NCBI RefSeq assembly: GCF_027942865.1
Contig: NC_134508.1
Location: 37,879,466 to 37,943,465, forward strand
DNA from: Odontesthes bonariensis
Lineage: Eukaryota > Chordata > Actinopteri > Atheriniformes > Atherinopsidae
Direction of reading: 5' to 3'
DNA length: 64,000 bases
The notes beneath the pieces were generated by a model. The model ran no database searches, was not told the origin of the DNA, and saw only the letters and a list, made by a program, of their open reading frames with translations. This document shows positions 10,746-23,478 of the stretch, in pieces (the first letter of the stretch is position 1; every line of letters begins with the position of its first letter). The translations under genes were made by a program, and so were the position numbers.

Positions 10746-12693
10746 GTTTATTGGAAATATAATAATAATAATGCAAATTATCAGGGTAATAGAAAATAAA
10801 TGTAAATTAAGGTTTTAACTGGCCTCGAAAAATGAATACGTATAGAAGTAATAATGATAATTGAGGTTTTGTCCTCCATCGCAGTCCCTGAAAGTTTACT
10901 GTATAGATGCTAATTGTTTGTGCCTTCATCTCACCGCAGTTCACAAGAATTTTCTTAACTTAATCTATTGATTGGTACTTTAAGACCAGACTCTCTCTTT
11001 TTTGTCTGTGTATATAGATATTAGAATAGTTATCTTTAGGAATATCTCACTGTATGCAATGTAACGCTGGCAAAAAGACTACCTGTTTTAATAAGTCAAA
11101 ATTTCCATATTAGGATAGAGGAGGCTGTGTTGATGGTGTCTGAAACCTATCCAGGAGATCCAGTTTCAGTACCTCTTACCCTATTACTATCTTAGATAGT
11201 GGCTTTCAGTTCCTGTTTGTTTAGGTTCAGTCATTGAAAACAACTTGCTCAGGAAATAATTATGCTTGCCTAATAACATTACATCCTGTCATAATGTCCC
11301 TGTATGTTTGCATCATTATCAAGGGGGTCTTTTTTTCCAAGTGAGGTTCAGTGAAATACTTTTGAGTAGTAAGTATCTTAGTTTGGAGACTGAGACAAAT
11401 CCTGAAGGGTTAGCTAAGCTCACAGGTACTCAGAAGAAGGCAAATTGAACAAATGCTATTTTTAGCGTTGTGTCACTTCTGCATCAGACCGTTAAAAGGA
11501 CAGGATCAGTGTTACATGCACGTTCTGCAGCTGAGACAAAGTAGTGACAAAGTAATTCATTTTGATGACACTGTGAAAGAAATCCATAATATAGCTTACA
11601 AATTAGTTGTTTAGGTTGGTGAAAAATTTGCTCTTCTCATGGCTCCTTTCTGATTAGTTTGGCTTGCCTCCTGGATTCGTTTGGGATTTTCCAAACCGAG
11701 AACACAAGACAGTAACTACTCATTAGTAAAAACCGACTTCAAAATAACCGAAATACCCCATTTTTTTTTTACAAAGGGGAAAATTTGGCCTGATGGTGGC
11801 ATTAGATTGAGATGGTTATTTATGCGTCAGATTTTGTAGAAGTTGTATTTAAACATCTACTAGTTCAGACAGTTCACTAAACTACTAGCATCACCCTTAT
11901 GATGGTGCTATAGGAAAAGGCAGCGTTTCACCAAAATTTCACCTTGTCAGCAATGTGAATGTGATTTGTCATGCAGCAGTTGTTGAAACATTTAAGTCTG
12001 TCAAACTGGTTTACAATGTGCTTACAATGTAGTGAACAACACATAAACAAAACAAACCTTTCAGACATTTTTGGGCCTCACTGCTAAAACAGCAGGAATG
12101 AAAAAGGCAGGAGTGGTTCTTGTATGTCACATATGTCCAAGAATGCCAGATATCTGAATGACGAGGTCACATTGTTCACATTTTGACTGAAGTGAAGGAT
12201 CGCTGTAATGCTGAGCATTCAGCTGACCATTAAAAACTGGGAGGCAGTTGGATCCTGACCACAGAGTAAAAAAAGAAAATAAAAGTGGAATATATCAGTA
12301 AATTCAACATGTGATAAGAGTCAAATGACACAAATTTGTCGGTTAAAACCTCTGACTGGAAGAAAGGAACAAATCTTCACCTTGGATCTTACTATTGTGC
12401 AGAGGGAGTCCATTGCACCAAAAATAATTGAATAAAGGTATTAAAATATAAACGTTTCACACCTACACGATTCATGCTCAGTGTGCAGTTTTCTCACAGA
12501 TTTATTTTCATTAATTAGACTTTGACTGCGCCAATGATAAACTGCAGTCTAATGAAATATGCGCTTCAACATGTTCGCGATGCTGTCTTTGGATCCACCT
12601 TAAAATATCCAGCATTAGTTTGGATTGTTTATAATTGTATTGTAGTGTCCAGTATCAATAAAGTGCCATTGAGATTACAATTCCATCTACTAT
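10746..12693. other. Non-genic stretch
   Basis: No gene, exon chain or named repeat was recognised. The longest open frames are about 60 codons and have no domain features. Confidence 0.5.
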
Positions 12694-12956
12694 TTAAAGG
12701 GATAGTTTGCCTCTTTTGAAATGAAGCTGTATGACATCCCATATTAGCAATATCACTTATTAAATTTGACTTACCCCCTGCTGCGTCCTGTGAGCCGAGC
12801 CCCAGCCAACTAGCCGGACTACCATTGTCAACGCCAAAACGAGGCTGTAACTTGGCTCACAGGAAGCAAGAGGGGGTAAGTCAAATTTAATAAATGATAT
12901 TGCTAATATGGGATGTCATACAGCTTCATGTCAAAAGAGGCGAACTATCCCTTTAA
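12694..12956. mobile_element. Foldback (MITE-like) element with 104-bp arms
   Basis: The left arm 12694-12797 and right arm 12853-12956 are near-perfect inverted repeats with only a handful of mismatches, starting TTAAAGGGATAGTT and separated by a centre of about 55 bp. The whole unit is non-coding and would fold into one long hairpin. Its ends read TTAAAGGG...CCCTTTAA, so the target duplication cannot be told from the terminus; TTAA or a shorter A/T duplication are both possible. A second, split copy is at 2545-2606 plus 7559-7642. The superfamily cannot be assigned from sequence alone. Confidence 0.9.
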
Positions 12957-15065
12957 GAGTAGGGCCTTTCCCAAAATGAGGGAAATTGTCTGCTAAATAA
13001 ATGCTCGGTGATTGGTCAAAAAGGAAAACAGTAATTGTTTTAATCTTAGAACAGCAGGACTCACCATTACCACAAAAAAATAAAAACAAAGGTCCTCCTC
13101 TTACAATACATATTCCCATACATACAACCATGTAAAGTCAAAAACCATCAGCATCAGACTTGGGTCTGATGGTATTTAAAAAATGAATTTATCTATTTTT
13201 TTTTGCCAGCAATACTAAAAACTTTAGCTGTCGCCAATTCATTATGCAGGTATTTGCAGGAATTATTGTGTATTATTGTAAATTTCTGAATTGTTCCTCT
13301 GTATTGAATAAAATTAGTGTGTCCCTCTGTCTTTGTCTGTAACCACCAGCTTTGCTCTCCTCATTAACCTGTTAATCAGTGTCCACGGGGCTGCTGTTAA
13401 AATAACACGTGCACATACACACATTTAGTGGCACGTGTCAAAAAAAAAAAATGAACAGAACAGGAGGTTTGATTAATGAAGGACAGCCAGAATAATAGAT
13501 TTTATTTTCAGACAGGACACCAGTCATCTGAAAACCTTTATTTCTGAGATATGTGGTTGTTTCTCTTTTCTTTTTTTTAAAGTGAATTTTAGGTTTAATT
13601 TTGGGAGAGAAATTAGTTTTTCAGTTGGTCCTTTGAGGTTAAAAACAGACATGCAATTCAATATACTCTAATACACAGTTACACTGTTGACTGAGTCCAT
13701 CATTAAAGCTCCCCCTCAGTGAGTTCACCTGGACCCTCTGATCCCAGACCATCACTGGCCTGCTGGTTCTAGTTCAGCTCTGGTCTGCATCCATTTAACT
13801 CACATGAGCCTCATTAGCAGCAGCTGATCAGCACAGTAGTGGAAGAACATGTGAAGTGTGTTAGCGATCATGAGTTACTAGCTGCTGCTCGTTAAACTAC
13901 CAAATCTCCGAACTTCCGGGGTGTGGACCTGATCGGGTTTAGATGGATAAATGTAACCCCGTACTTCTGTTCACAGACTGCAATTAAAAACTTTGGAAGA
14001 AAATAACCAAATGGAAGGTTTTACAAATTAATTGATATTAAGCTTCATCTGAAATCAATCAGAAATGTTCGTTTGGGATTATAACTTTCTGAGTAGACAT
14101 GCAAACATAGTTTTATCAAACCTCCTCTTCAACAACCTTTAACATGTAAAGGATTGGATTGCTTTATAAAAAAATTATTTTCATCATCACTGCCATCAAT
14201 GCAATGGCTTTTCTTTCATTTCTGCTTTAAATCTGCAGAGAACCACCTACAGCCTCAGAAAGACAAGATCAGACAGTTAGAAGAACTTATCCTACTATCT
14301 GAGTGGGGGCTGTACAGCTATTTTGCATGTTCTGTGAGGAATCTGTGAATTGAGAAGCTAGTGCAAGCTACAATTCACAGTGTCTTGGTGCGATGCTGTG
14401 CATGAACTAAAAGCAGACCTCAAGGGAACGTCCTCTTTTGGTCCCACTGATAATTTTTTCCTCCTTCAGTGGTGTAGTCATATGTGTTGTGTGTGTTGCA
14501 CACGTACATCCATAAAATCCCTCACTGTAATGGTGGTTTTTCAGTAGATGTGTATCAGAATACCAGAGATAAAACTATTTACCCACACTTACTGATGAAA
14601 AGTGAAAACACGGCCAAGTTCTTGTCAGAGTAGGTGTAAAGCTAAATGAAATGCACATTTGACTGTGGTGTAGCAGGACTGGGTTTGATTATTTCAAGTT
14701 TGGAGTAGTTTGGCAACAGGTCAATGTTTAGTTTTCTGATTTTAATGTCCCACAAATAATGTCGCAAAAACATAAAGGTACTCCTATCCTGGGGATGTTT
14801 TCTCGTTTTTTGGGGGCTGGAAGAGGCTCACTAACTTCTCCTTGTAGCTTGCACGAGCTTGTCATATCACGGCGGACGTAGATATGGGAACGGCTGGATT
14901 GGCATATTTAGAGATCCAAATCACTGAATCAGGAAAGTGATGAAGAGTCATGTCATAAGTTGTTCTTGAGCAAAAGGTGTTTTTTTTTGTTTGTTTGTTT
15001 GTTTTTAGGTTGCAAAAACTTCAAAATGTAAAGTTTTGAGGAACACAGATTAGTTTTGGGACAAA
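12957..15065. other. Non-genic stretch
   Basis: There is no supported gene or repeat. The stretch contains A runs (13441-13451) and ordinary AT-rich sequence. The 13.68-13.87 kb part is less AT-rich but has no coding frame of note. Confidence 0.45.
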
Positions 15066-15389
15066 GAATTTCTCATCGAAGAAGAGGGTTCGTGGTTTGA
15101 ATCCCAGCTGGGGCCTTTCTGTGTGGAGTTTGCATGTTCTCTCCCTGTGTATGCGTGGCTTCTCTCTGGGTACTCCGGCCTCTTCCCATCGTCCAAAACA
15201 TGTATGTTAGGTTAATTGGTAACTCTAAATTGTTCCTAGGAGTGAGCGTGCATGGTTGTTTGTCTCGTTTGTCTCTATGTAGCCCTGTGATGGACTGGCG
15301 ACCTGTCCAGGGTGTACCCCGCCTCTCGCCCAATGATGTGACCCTGAGTTGGATTAAGTAGGTATAGAAAATGGAAGGATGGATGGATA
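15066..15389 (+). mobile_element. Fish retroposon with tRNA-like head and GGAT tail
   Basis: This roughly 320-bp unit has a B-box-like GGTTTGAATCCC at 15094-15105, the block GTGTGGAGTTTGCATGTTCTC that marks a very widespread teleost repeat, the TGGACTGGCGACCTGTCCAGG block, and a terminal (GGAT)n run at about 15375-15389. It is the longest copy in the window of the family also seen truncated at 10643-10745 and 39113-39239. Small open frames inside it are not genes. Confidence 0.8.
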
Positions 15390-16233
15390 TTTGGAGATAA
15401 AATAAGGCAGCCTCTTCACTAAATGTGTAAAACAGCTTTTTTTTCTATTTTAAAAGATGTGACAGATCATTTCTAACTGCAAATAAGGTACACTTACTCT
15501 CTCAGTTCTGAATTTAAAATGAATGTTTAATTTTTTTGTCTCCCAGTCATTACATGTGTTTAAATATATATTTATTCAGATGTGTATTTAAATGCATCAA
15601 AACTTTTTTGAAAATGTCTCCAAAAATGTCTTCTTTTTGGCCCGCCCAAAAGAAGCCGCTGACATTCAAGTGAGGTGTGTCACCTTCTTATAACCTTCAA
15701 CCATTTCCCCTCAATGAATTAACAGTTTGAATTCTAGAGGATTCATGCAGGAAGATATAGAATTATTCTGTTAAAACAGAAAAAAAGTATGTTTATAACT
15801 TTTCTTGAAAAAGTCAAGTCAAGAAAATTCTTATATCAACCTTAAATAAAAGAATTTCTAATGCTTGTCACATTGGCCTGAAATTTTATCATGTGGGGAA
15901 GGAAGTCACTGATCCTATTTTCTTTTTCAGTTCAGCAGTTATACTGTTGATGTGATGAAGACTTCGGCCTCTAGTGGGTGATGTCAGTACTGCAGGATGA
16001 TAGTTGTAGCTTATACATGTCTTCAAATTTGTTATACTGTATTCATAGGGTAAAATCTAACCGTGTGAGGCTGTGCTCTGAGGCTTGGGAATTAGTTCTT
16101 GAATTAAATCAAGAAACTGTGAGTGTGGGCGTGATGTAAAACCAGACGCTGGTTGCACAACTAAAACTCTCACACACACGTTTACAACACTATGACGCCA
16201 TTGGCTGCTGCTGATGAATGGACAAGTTGTTAA
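15390..16233. other. Upstream region of the nucleoside phosphorylase gene
   Basis: No gene and no recognised repeat. The last part leads into the promoter-proximal sequence described separately. Confidence 0.4.
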
Positions 16234-16252
16234 CCAATCAGGAGCATGTGAC
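16234..16252 (+). promoter_or_regulatory. Candidate CCAAT box and E/M-box upstream of pnp
   Basis: CCAAT occurs at 16234-16238 and CATGTGAC at 16245-16252, about 140 bp before the pnp start codon. CATGTGAC is the core of the M-box/E-box bound by MITF/TFE-type factors. Some fish pnp paralogues are strongly expressed in iridophores, so a pigment-cell input would make sense, but this is inference from a short motif. Confidence 0.35.
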
Positions 16253-16389
16253 CAGTGAATATGTACGCTGATCAGCATTGGCCCGACTCACTTGCACTCT
16301 CTCCTCATCTAACACACATAAGCACACATCTAGGAACTGAGGCTGCTCGAGAAACTCACACACACCAGTCAGCTTACATTCTCTCTATC

Positions 16390-19363
16390 ATGCACAGCAA
16401 AGAACAGATCAGGTAAGAAGATGTCATTATTGCATCCTGCCTTATTCTAACATTTTATTTTGTTGTTGTTTTTGTACTGTAAATGATATGAATATATTTT
16501 TTTGAACATACAAGGTCAGTGTTTACTAATTTTCTGGTCTTGTCATTGTACATTTTTCCTGTGCATGTTTCTATGTTTTTGGATGCCTGAAAATGTCAAT
16601 TTGTACAGTAGATCAAGGTATTTATTCAAATTTTCTGTTTACTTGTCCTTTTAATCAGCTTGCAGCCACTTATTGGATTCTTGACCTGAATCGGACTTTA
16701 GTAACACTTGATAATACAGTCCACAATTCACAGTGTAACCTAGTTGTGTGAAAATTAAGCCCACCATGACATACAAACCAGCTGCTTTGATGTAGGTACA
16801 GCGGAACAAAACAAGTCTAAAACAGCCAAAAGAGTATTTTAGAGGAGAGGACAAACAAATTATACAAAATATTTTGCACATGCTATAAGAGTAATGGCAA
16901 GGTACAGTAACAGGAAACTGGTGTTAACAACACAAATAAGTTAAACCAGGTCATTTCATTCAAAATGGTGGTTATCAACTTGGTCCAGCTGGTCTTTCTC
17001 ATAACGACCTGCTAACTGTTTTGTATGTGTTTATTTGTTTTGTCTGTCCTGAAAGATCACATTTCTACAGTAGTTGGTATGATGAAGTTGTTTATCATTT
17101 GTTTATAGTCAACTGTAAAACTGTTTTTTCCTCTTGTGTAGCTCTCCTTTTTGTCTCTAATGATTCCTGAGGGAATTATTGAGGGGATTTTTTTGTTTGT
17201 TATAACAGCTCCTCCTAAGTTATGTTGGTCAGCTGTTCTGTTGTAAGAAAGCAGGAGTTTTCTTTCAAAAACAGCTGCCTTCCGCAGTCAAAAAATAGGA
17301 GGTTTGAGGTGTAATTTTCTGTGAATTAAAATGACAAATGGTCAAATCAAAATTTGGTGAAAGCTGCGTGGGGGGGATTTGAAGCTGTTTATAATCTACT
17401 ACAACCATACCTATTTTGAAACATTACATTGCTTATTTATGGGGAAAAAAATCTGAATAAGAGTCAGACCTTTCCCAAAATAAACTTTATGTTATCAGCC
17501 ACAACCAGAATGTTTGGAACTTCAATAGATCCAAACTGAGAGAAAACAGCACTGGCATGAGGTTCAAGATACCTGAAAAGATGTGATGATGGTGATGCTA
17601 CACGATCAGAGGCAGTTGTTTTGTCCAGAATGAACTGCACCTGATAACATCCATTGCCTTAAATCTGATTTTGCTATTCATTCAAGACATATTCTCTTCT
17701 TTTATTCCTTCTTCATGTTGGTAGTCATGACGAATACCAGAAGACAGCTGATTGGTTGATGTCTCAGACGCAGCACCGCCCCCAGGTGGCAATCATCTGT
17801 GGTTCTGGACTGGGCACGCTCGCTGACACTCTCAAATGTCAAGACTCCTTTGCTTACTCTGACATACCAGGCTTCCCTCAGAGCACAGGTATAGAGCTGC
17901 TAACTACGCATTTTACATTTGGTTTATTTGCTCAACACAAATGAACTATCTGTTTGTAAATTAGGTTTCATATTGTTTATTATTTTGGATGGAATTTTTG
18001 GTTATTTATTGACTGGCAGATTGTTTTATCCCAGATTTTTGCTTGTATAGATTTAAGAAAAATTCTAAGAAAAATCCAAGAAAAATCGTTGTTTCTCATA
18101 TTTAGCAAAGTAATAGTGTGTAAAAATGACTGAAATGAAGCCTTTTACATGGACATGGCAGCCATCTTAAATGCCCTCCACCAAATATCAAGCAACAAAG
18201 TGACTCTATAACTGGAGTCTAAATTACCTGTCGAAGGGCCCACTGCAATAAAACACAGTAAAAACACATCAGTGCATTTAGCAAAGCTAAGGTATTAACT
18301 GAAGCACTGTTTTTAAATGTTTTTTTTCTGATAGATGTTTGTTATTGATACACACTGTGTTTTTACATATAGGACAGATTGTAGATTTACAACTGTTTTA
18401 TTGATGAAAAATATAGTTATATGCTACTCCTATATGCCGAGCAGAGAAAATTATTTGAGACAAACAATTTGATATTTCAATCAATCACTCCCTACAAAAT
18501 CAGGCTAAATTTATGCAGTGTCTGAACAGCAGCATTGCTGTGTTAATCAATCTGATTATGAATATGAACTTATAAAACAAGAAGAAAACACAAGCTTGTT
18601 TGTCAACTTATAGCATCTGCGTGTGTTTGTGTTGCAGTTCAGGGTCATGCAGGCCAGTTGGTTTTCGGGGAGCTTAAAGGGAAGTCATGTGTCTGCATGC
18701 AGGGTCGCTTCCACATGTACGAAGGACACCCACTCCTTAAGGTACACACATGTTTTCACTGTATTCCTGATGATCCTCACTGACACGATGCGTTCACTGA
18801 AACCTGGACCTGACATTAACCTTAACCCAAAAGGAAATCTGGATCCTATAACTGCTCTGTGATCATTTTCCAGATGTTTATTGTCATATTGGTTATAGCT
18901 GACAAACAGACTTCTAATGTCATGTTTTTCAAAACTTGGTGTGAGGATTCCATTTAAAAGTTTTTCTTAATTGATAAATGTGTGTCTAACTTTATAGTAA
19001 AAGCAAAAGGAAAATGTGAATATTGGCATCAGTTCTGTCAGGAAACGTATGAACGATTGAGTGTGAAATCAAACCAAAGGATGACATAAACAAAAAAAGG
19101 ATACACTGAGTGGAGATAGGCACACCAGCTGATGGGCAGGAGTTAATCCAGCCAATTCTACTCTGCTCTGATCACACACAGCGAACCACAGCAAACAAGG
19201 CCTGCTTCCGTCAAAACCATAAACACAAACAAATTCCACTTTTACACACACAAAAACACACACGGAGCGGATTAAAAAAAAGCTCAGTCACGCAACCTTG
19301 ATACAACACACATATGACTGTGATCATCAGCATGAGACTGAACCTGTAGTGTGTGTGAGTGGG

Positions 19364-19394
<31 letters not shown>

Positions 19395-19422
19395 GGGGGG
19401 GGGGGGGTGTGCGTGCGTTTGC

Positions 19423-19481
<59 letters not shown>

Positions 19482-19512
19482 GGGGGGGGGGGGTGCGTGC
19501 GTGTGCGTGTGC

Positions 19513-19547
<35 letters not shown>

Positions 19548-21904
19548 GCAGCTCAGGTCATGCATTGATTCGGTCACATGCAGCCTTTTAGCAGACTGTT
19601 CAATGCTGCCATTGTTCCCTTCTATATAAGAAACATTCACAGTCACACACAAACGTACTTTCTTGTGCGTGTCAAACAGAGACTGCCTGACTCGCCTTTA
19701 GGTGGCGCTCTGTTGAAGCTCCTTCACAACAAAACCTCTAATTACAAAACTTTTTACTCAGGGTGGAACTACCTCTTTTATTTTTAACCCTTTGCAATAA
19801 ATCAACATGACTGGTCGATTATGTAACCATCAGCTGGCACAGCCTGAGAGTTTTATCTTTCTCTGTGTCACTTGACCAACCACCGTACCCATGACAACAG
19901 GATGTTTCTTCTGTTTGAAATCCAAATGATTGAGGTTTCCTGACTTTCTGTCTGTCCATCAGACAACATTTCCAGTCCGAGTTTTCAAACTGATGGGGGT
20001 GGAGACACTGATCGTGACAAACGCTGCCGGCTCATTGGCTGACGGACTTCAGCCTGGTGACATCATGCTCATCAAAGATCACGTCAACTTCCCTGGACTG
20101 GTCGGTCTGAACCCTCTATGTGGACCCAACGATGACAAGTAATCGCAATAGTGTATACCTTGTTATGTATTGTTTCTGTCGTCATTGTCACAAATTATTG
20201 TTGCTGTTGTTGCTGCTGCTGTTGTCTCACTTGTTGGTCATATTGGTTATTGATGCTTTTTGTTTGTTGTCTATAGGTTTGGGCCTCGCTTCCCAGCTAT
20301 GTCAGGGTGCTATGACAAGGGGCTGCGTTCCCTGGCAATGGAAATTGCCAAGCAGCTGGGCGTTGCTGACCTGGTGCAGGAAGGCGTGTACGCCATGGTA
20401 GGCGGCCCCAACTTTGAAACCATCGCTGAGGCCAGATTTTTGCATCGACTGGGGGTGGATGCTGTTGGTACGAGACGCACAGACACTATACGTCCAGTCT
20501 TGCTTATACTTAAGGCTCCAGGGTTCAACATCTAAGCCACAATTTTGTGTTATAAAAAGGGGAGCTCAAAAACCATCTTTGTCCTGATGAAATATAATGG
20601 GGTCAGTAGGATCTTGATCTTCCTGAGATCTGGAGTTAGATCAGTGCTTACTGTCTGCATTTTTACTTCAAAACAAACACTTAACAAGTCCCAGAACTAG
20701 TTCTTCTTGTAGACTACACATTGAATAATCAGATACCTTGGAAAACCTCCATTTCCCATCACCTTCCAGCATGAATAAGTTTTTTGTATAACTTTGTCGG
20801 TAAATTTCTGAAACACTGTGATTGTCAAGCTGTATAGATAGGAGACGGAAAAATCAAGTCAGAAAAATTTTTCCCCACAAGTCATTGTGTCATCCTGCTG
20901 AGAAGAGTGCGTGTTGTCATTTAAGAATTAGATAATTACTCAATGTTGAGCTTTAAAGGTACATACTTTTGTCCATCTGAGTTTCATATATCACTCTCTG
21001 GGTTCCACCCCTCTTTCCTAAATCAGCTTCAGGTTCCTAAAAGACCCAGGCGGTGACAGCCAAATGCCAAGATTTCAAAACAGCAACTCAGAAAACATGA
21101 GTGATGTTATCCATCTTCTACATACAATGTATGCTGGAAACTGGGCATTTTGGTATAAACTTAATCAGCCTGTATCACATTATATTCATCAGATAATAGA
21201 GCCGCATAAGCCGAGGAACTAGACAGTTACCCCAGCAAAAATGTGTTTGGACATTATAAGTTAGCTGGTGGTCGTTAAGCTATGAGTTCACAGGTTAGTG
21301 TCGACTTATCAGTTGGCATGATCAAAACTCCACATGAACTACTCTACCATAGCATCAGCAGTATCAGGAGTGGTTCTGATCTGACCCACTGCTCTGTTTT
21401 CAGGTATGAGCACGGCCCCTGAGGTTGTCGTGGCAACTCACTGTGGCCTGAGAGTCTTTGGCCTCTCTTTGATCACAAATAAGGTAACAACAAGAAGACA
21501 CACTGATCAACGCATCCATTTGTTGATTACATTTGAAGGACTGACTGGTTGCTTATTGTTGGATTGCTGATTGACTGACTTGTGATTGATTATTTGATTA
21601 AAAGTCTTATTGATTATGTGGCAGATTTCTTGAATGTTTGATTAGTGGATTAAATAAATTGAATAATAAGCTTGATTTGATTGGTTTAAGATGGGTTTAA
21701 AAGATGTAAGAATGCACTGACTGACTGATTGACTTATTGAATGGTCTGACTCAGGTGGTGAAGAGTTATGACGACTCTGACAGCGTGAACCATGAGGGCG
21801 TCCTTGAGGTTGGCCGGTTGCGTTCTCAAACTGTGCAGCAGCTGGTGACTGAACTGGTCAGCAGGATGGAGATCAATAATAATGACTCTAATAATGCTGT
21901 CTGA
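16390..21904 (+). CDS. pnp: Purine nucleoside phosphorylase, 7 coding exons
   Basis: The enzyme splits inosine or guanosine with phosphate into the free base and ribose-1-phosphate; it is a cytosolic trimer in purine salvage. Coding exons: 16390-16412, 17725-17888, 18638-18741, 19963-20138, 20277-20467, 21404-21483, 21755-21904. All junctions are GT-AG and in frame, giving 295 aa (human 289). Numbered about two ahead of human, the active-site residues are kept: GSGLG (34-38), His66, Arg86/His88/Tyr90 in [12 protein letters not shown] (117-120), Phe161, Phe202-Glu203, Met221-Ser222, Thr244-Asn245 and His259. The start is the only ATG in exon 1 and gives a short N-terminus like the human enzyme. 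Intron 3 holds a large GT/G microsatellite. Teleosts have several pnp paralogues (pnp4/5/6 types); I cannot say which this is. Confidence 0.95.
19345..19545. repeat. Compound GT / poly-G microsatellite with 87-bp duplication
   Basis: This lies in pnp intron 3. Long TG runs are broken by two pure G runs, 19394-19407 (14 G) and 19481-19493 (13 G), each followed by TGCGTGCG-like sequence. The two G runs start 87 bp apart, so the array looks like a tandem copy of one TG-TTTG-TG-G13/14-TGCG unit. Long frames that cross it on either strand are low-complexity artefacts. Confidence 0.9.
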
Positions 21905-22251
21905 ACACACACAAACACACACACACTCAGTGTACATATCTGATCGATGTGTTTACATCAGTTTTGCAGCTTTCTTCTGTGTTCCTTTACATCTTTTGTA
22001 TATTTTTTAATCTTTCTGTACTGAAAACTTTATTTATATCACTATGGTGCCTAATTATTGTTCATCAGGATAAATCGGAATGTAAGTATTTATTTCTGAT
22101 ATTTCATGTTAAACCTAGAAATTTATTTAACAATTACAGCTATGTTTGATGGTGCTTTATTACAAAAAAAAAAACATATGACCAGTGTGTACATTGGCCC
22201 TGTTTAAGTATTATATTATTTTGTAAAGGATTTCACTGATTTCCTGATCTG

Positions 22252-22257
22252 ATTAAA
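22252..22257 (+). terminator. Possible pnp polyadenylation signal (ATTAAA)
   Basis: ATTAAA lies about 350 bp after the pnp stop codon and is followed by T/G-rich sequence. No AATAAA is seen between the stop and this site. It is the best candidate but is not proven. Confidence 0.3.
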
Positions 22258-23423
22258 ACATGCTGCCAAACCTTCTACCTCCTGTTCCTTGTTTATGTTG
22301 GTCATTGTTTAACAAAAAGCTGTCCCCTTTTTCATTTACCAATTTGAGGAGGAGAGTGGAGGGGAGGCGACAAGCATTTAACAACAAGTTGTTACTTAGG
22401 TGAAGGATACATCTGTGCATCCTCTTGGTGCATTTTAGAGCTAATAAGTCCTATAAAATGTGTTGTTGGCATCAAGTATCAGGTCACAGATAGGAGGATG
22501 AACAGAGAGGAGATCAGGATACACAAATTACACAAGTGGGACGAACCTATTCAGTTCTCCTGTTGTCTGCTAGATGGTAAATTATGAATTATTATGGTAA
22601 ACTTAAGACTGTGTGAAAATGATTTGCCTCCTCCTTTCTCAACAAGTGAGAACAAAATATGAGCATTTATGTATACAGTGTGTACAAAAGTGTGAAATAA
22701 GCGCTTTACCCTTAGATGTCTACCTAATGAGACAATTTCAATATGTCTGATCACTATTTCAAAATTGCTGAGACTCAACGGTGATATTTGTCTACTTTGT
22801 TTTTTGATACAAATATCTAATGTAAAAAGGAAAATTATTCCTGTTTCAGAAGTTCCAGCAGAGTGTTTTCTTTCAAATTTCTGAGAATCAGAAGGTTGAA
22901 TGTTAGTTTTTGAACAAACACTAAATTTACAGTGAATCACAGAGGCAGGTATGTGATATTAACTCATGTTTGAATACTGAATGTTTTAAGAACTTTGTTA
23001 AACCAGACTATAAGCAGAACATTTTGCTAGCATCACTGAGCAGGCTTAGTTACAGTATGTTTATTACAGCCACGATATGAATGGAGTTATCAGGAGTTTG
23101 ACCGGAAGTCAAAGTTTTGTCTAGAGGTAGCATCTAAGTTTAATGGGTTGACTTTCCTCAGGACTCAATCATAACCAGCTCATGAGAAATTAAAACAATG
23201 AGAGAAAGTTAGAGTTGGTCCTTAAAGTAAGTTTTAGTTGCCATAGCGATCTCCCTGCTTGTCTTTTTCAGGTGGAAAAACAAAAACAAAAAAATGTCTT
23301 TAAATGTTACCGCCTCTCTGATTTTTTTTGTATACCTATAAATCAGTTCTAACAATCTTTGTCAGTAAATAAACTTTAAATTTCCTTTCCTTTAAACCTC
23401 GTTGTTCTTTCTCACCTGTACAG
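22258..23423. other. Intergenic region between pnp and the small membrane gene
   Basis: No gene was recognised. A 129-codon minus-strand frame at 22551-22940 shows no domain or splice context and looks like chance. An upstream exon of the following gene could lie here, because its first visible exon is preceded by a good acceptor at 23423. Confidence 0.4.
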
Positions 23424-23478
23424 CTGTGTAGTGGAGAAGGACGCTGCCTCAAGCTACATTTCAAGGATCTGTTTGAAA

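Noticed and set aside
19284..19652. 122-codon His/Thr-rich frame and overlapping Cys/Val frames
   Set aside because: They are translations of the GT/CA microsatellite in pnp intron 3.
22551..22940. 129-codon frame on the minus strand
   Set aside because: No domain, no splice context, and the composition is that of AT-rich noncoding DNA.
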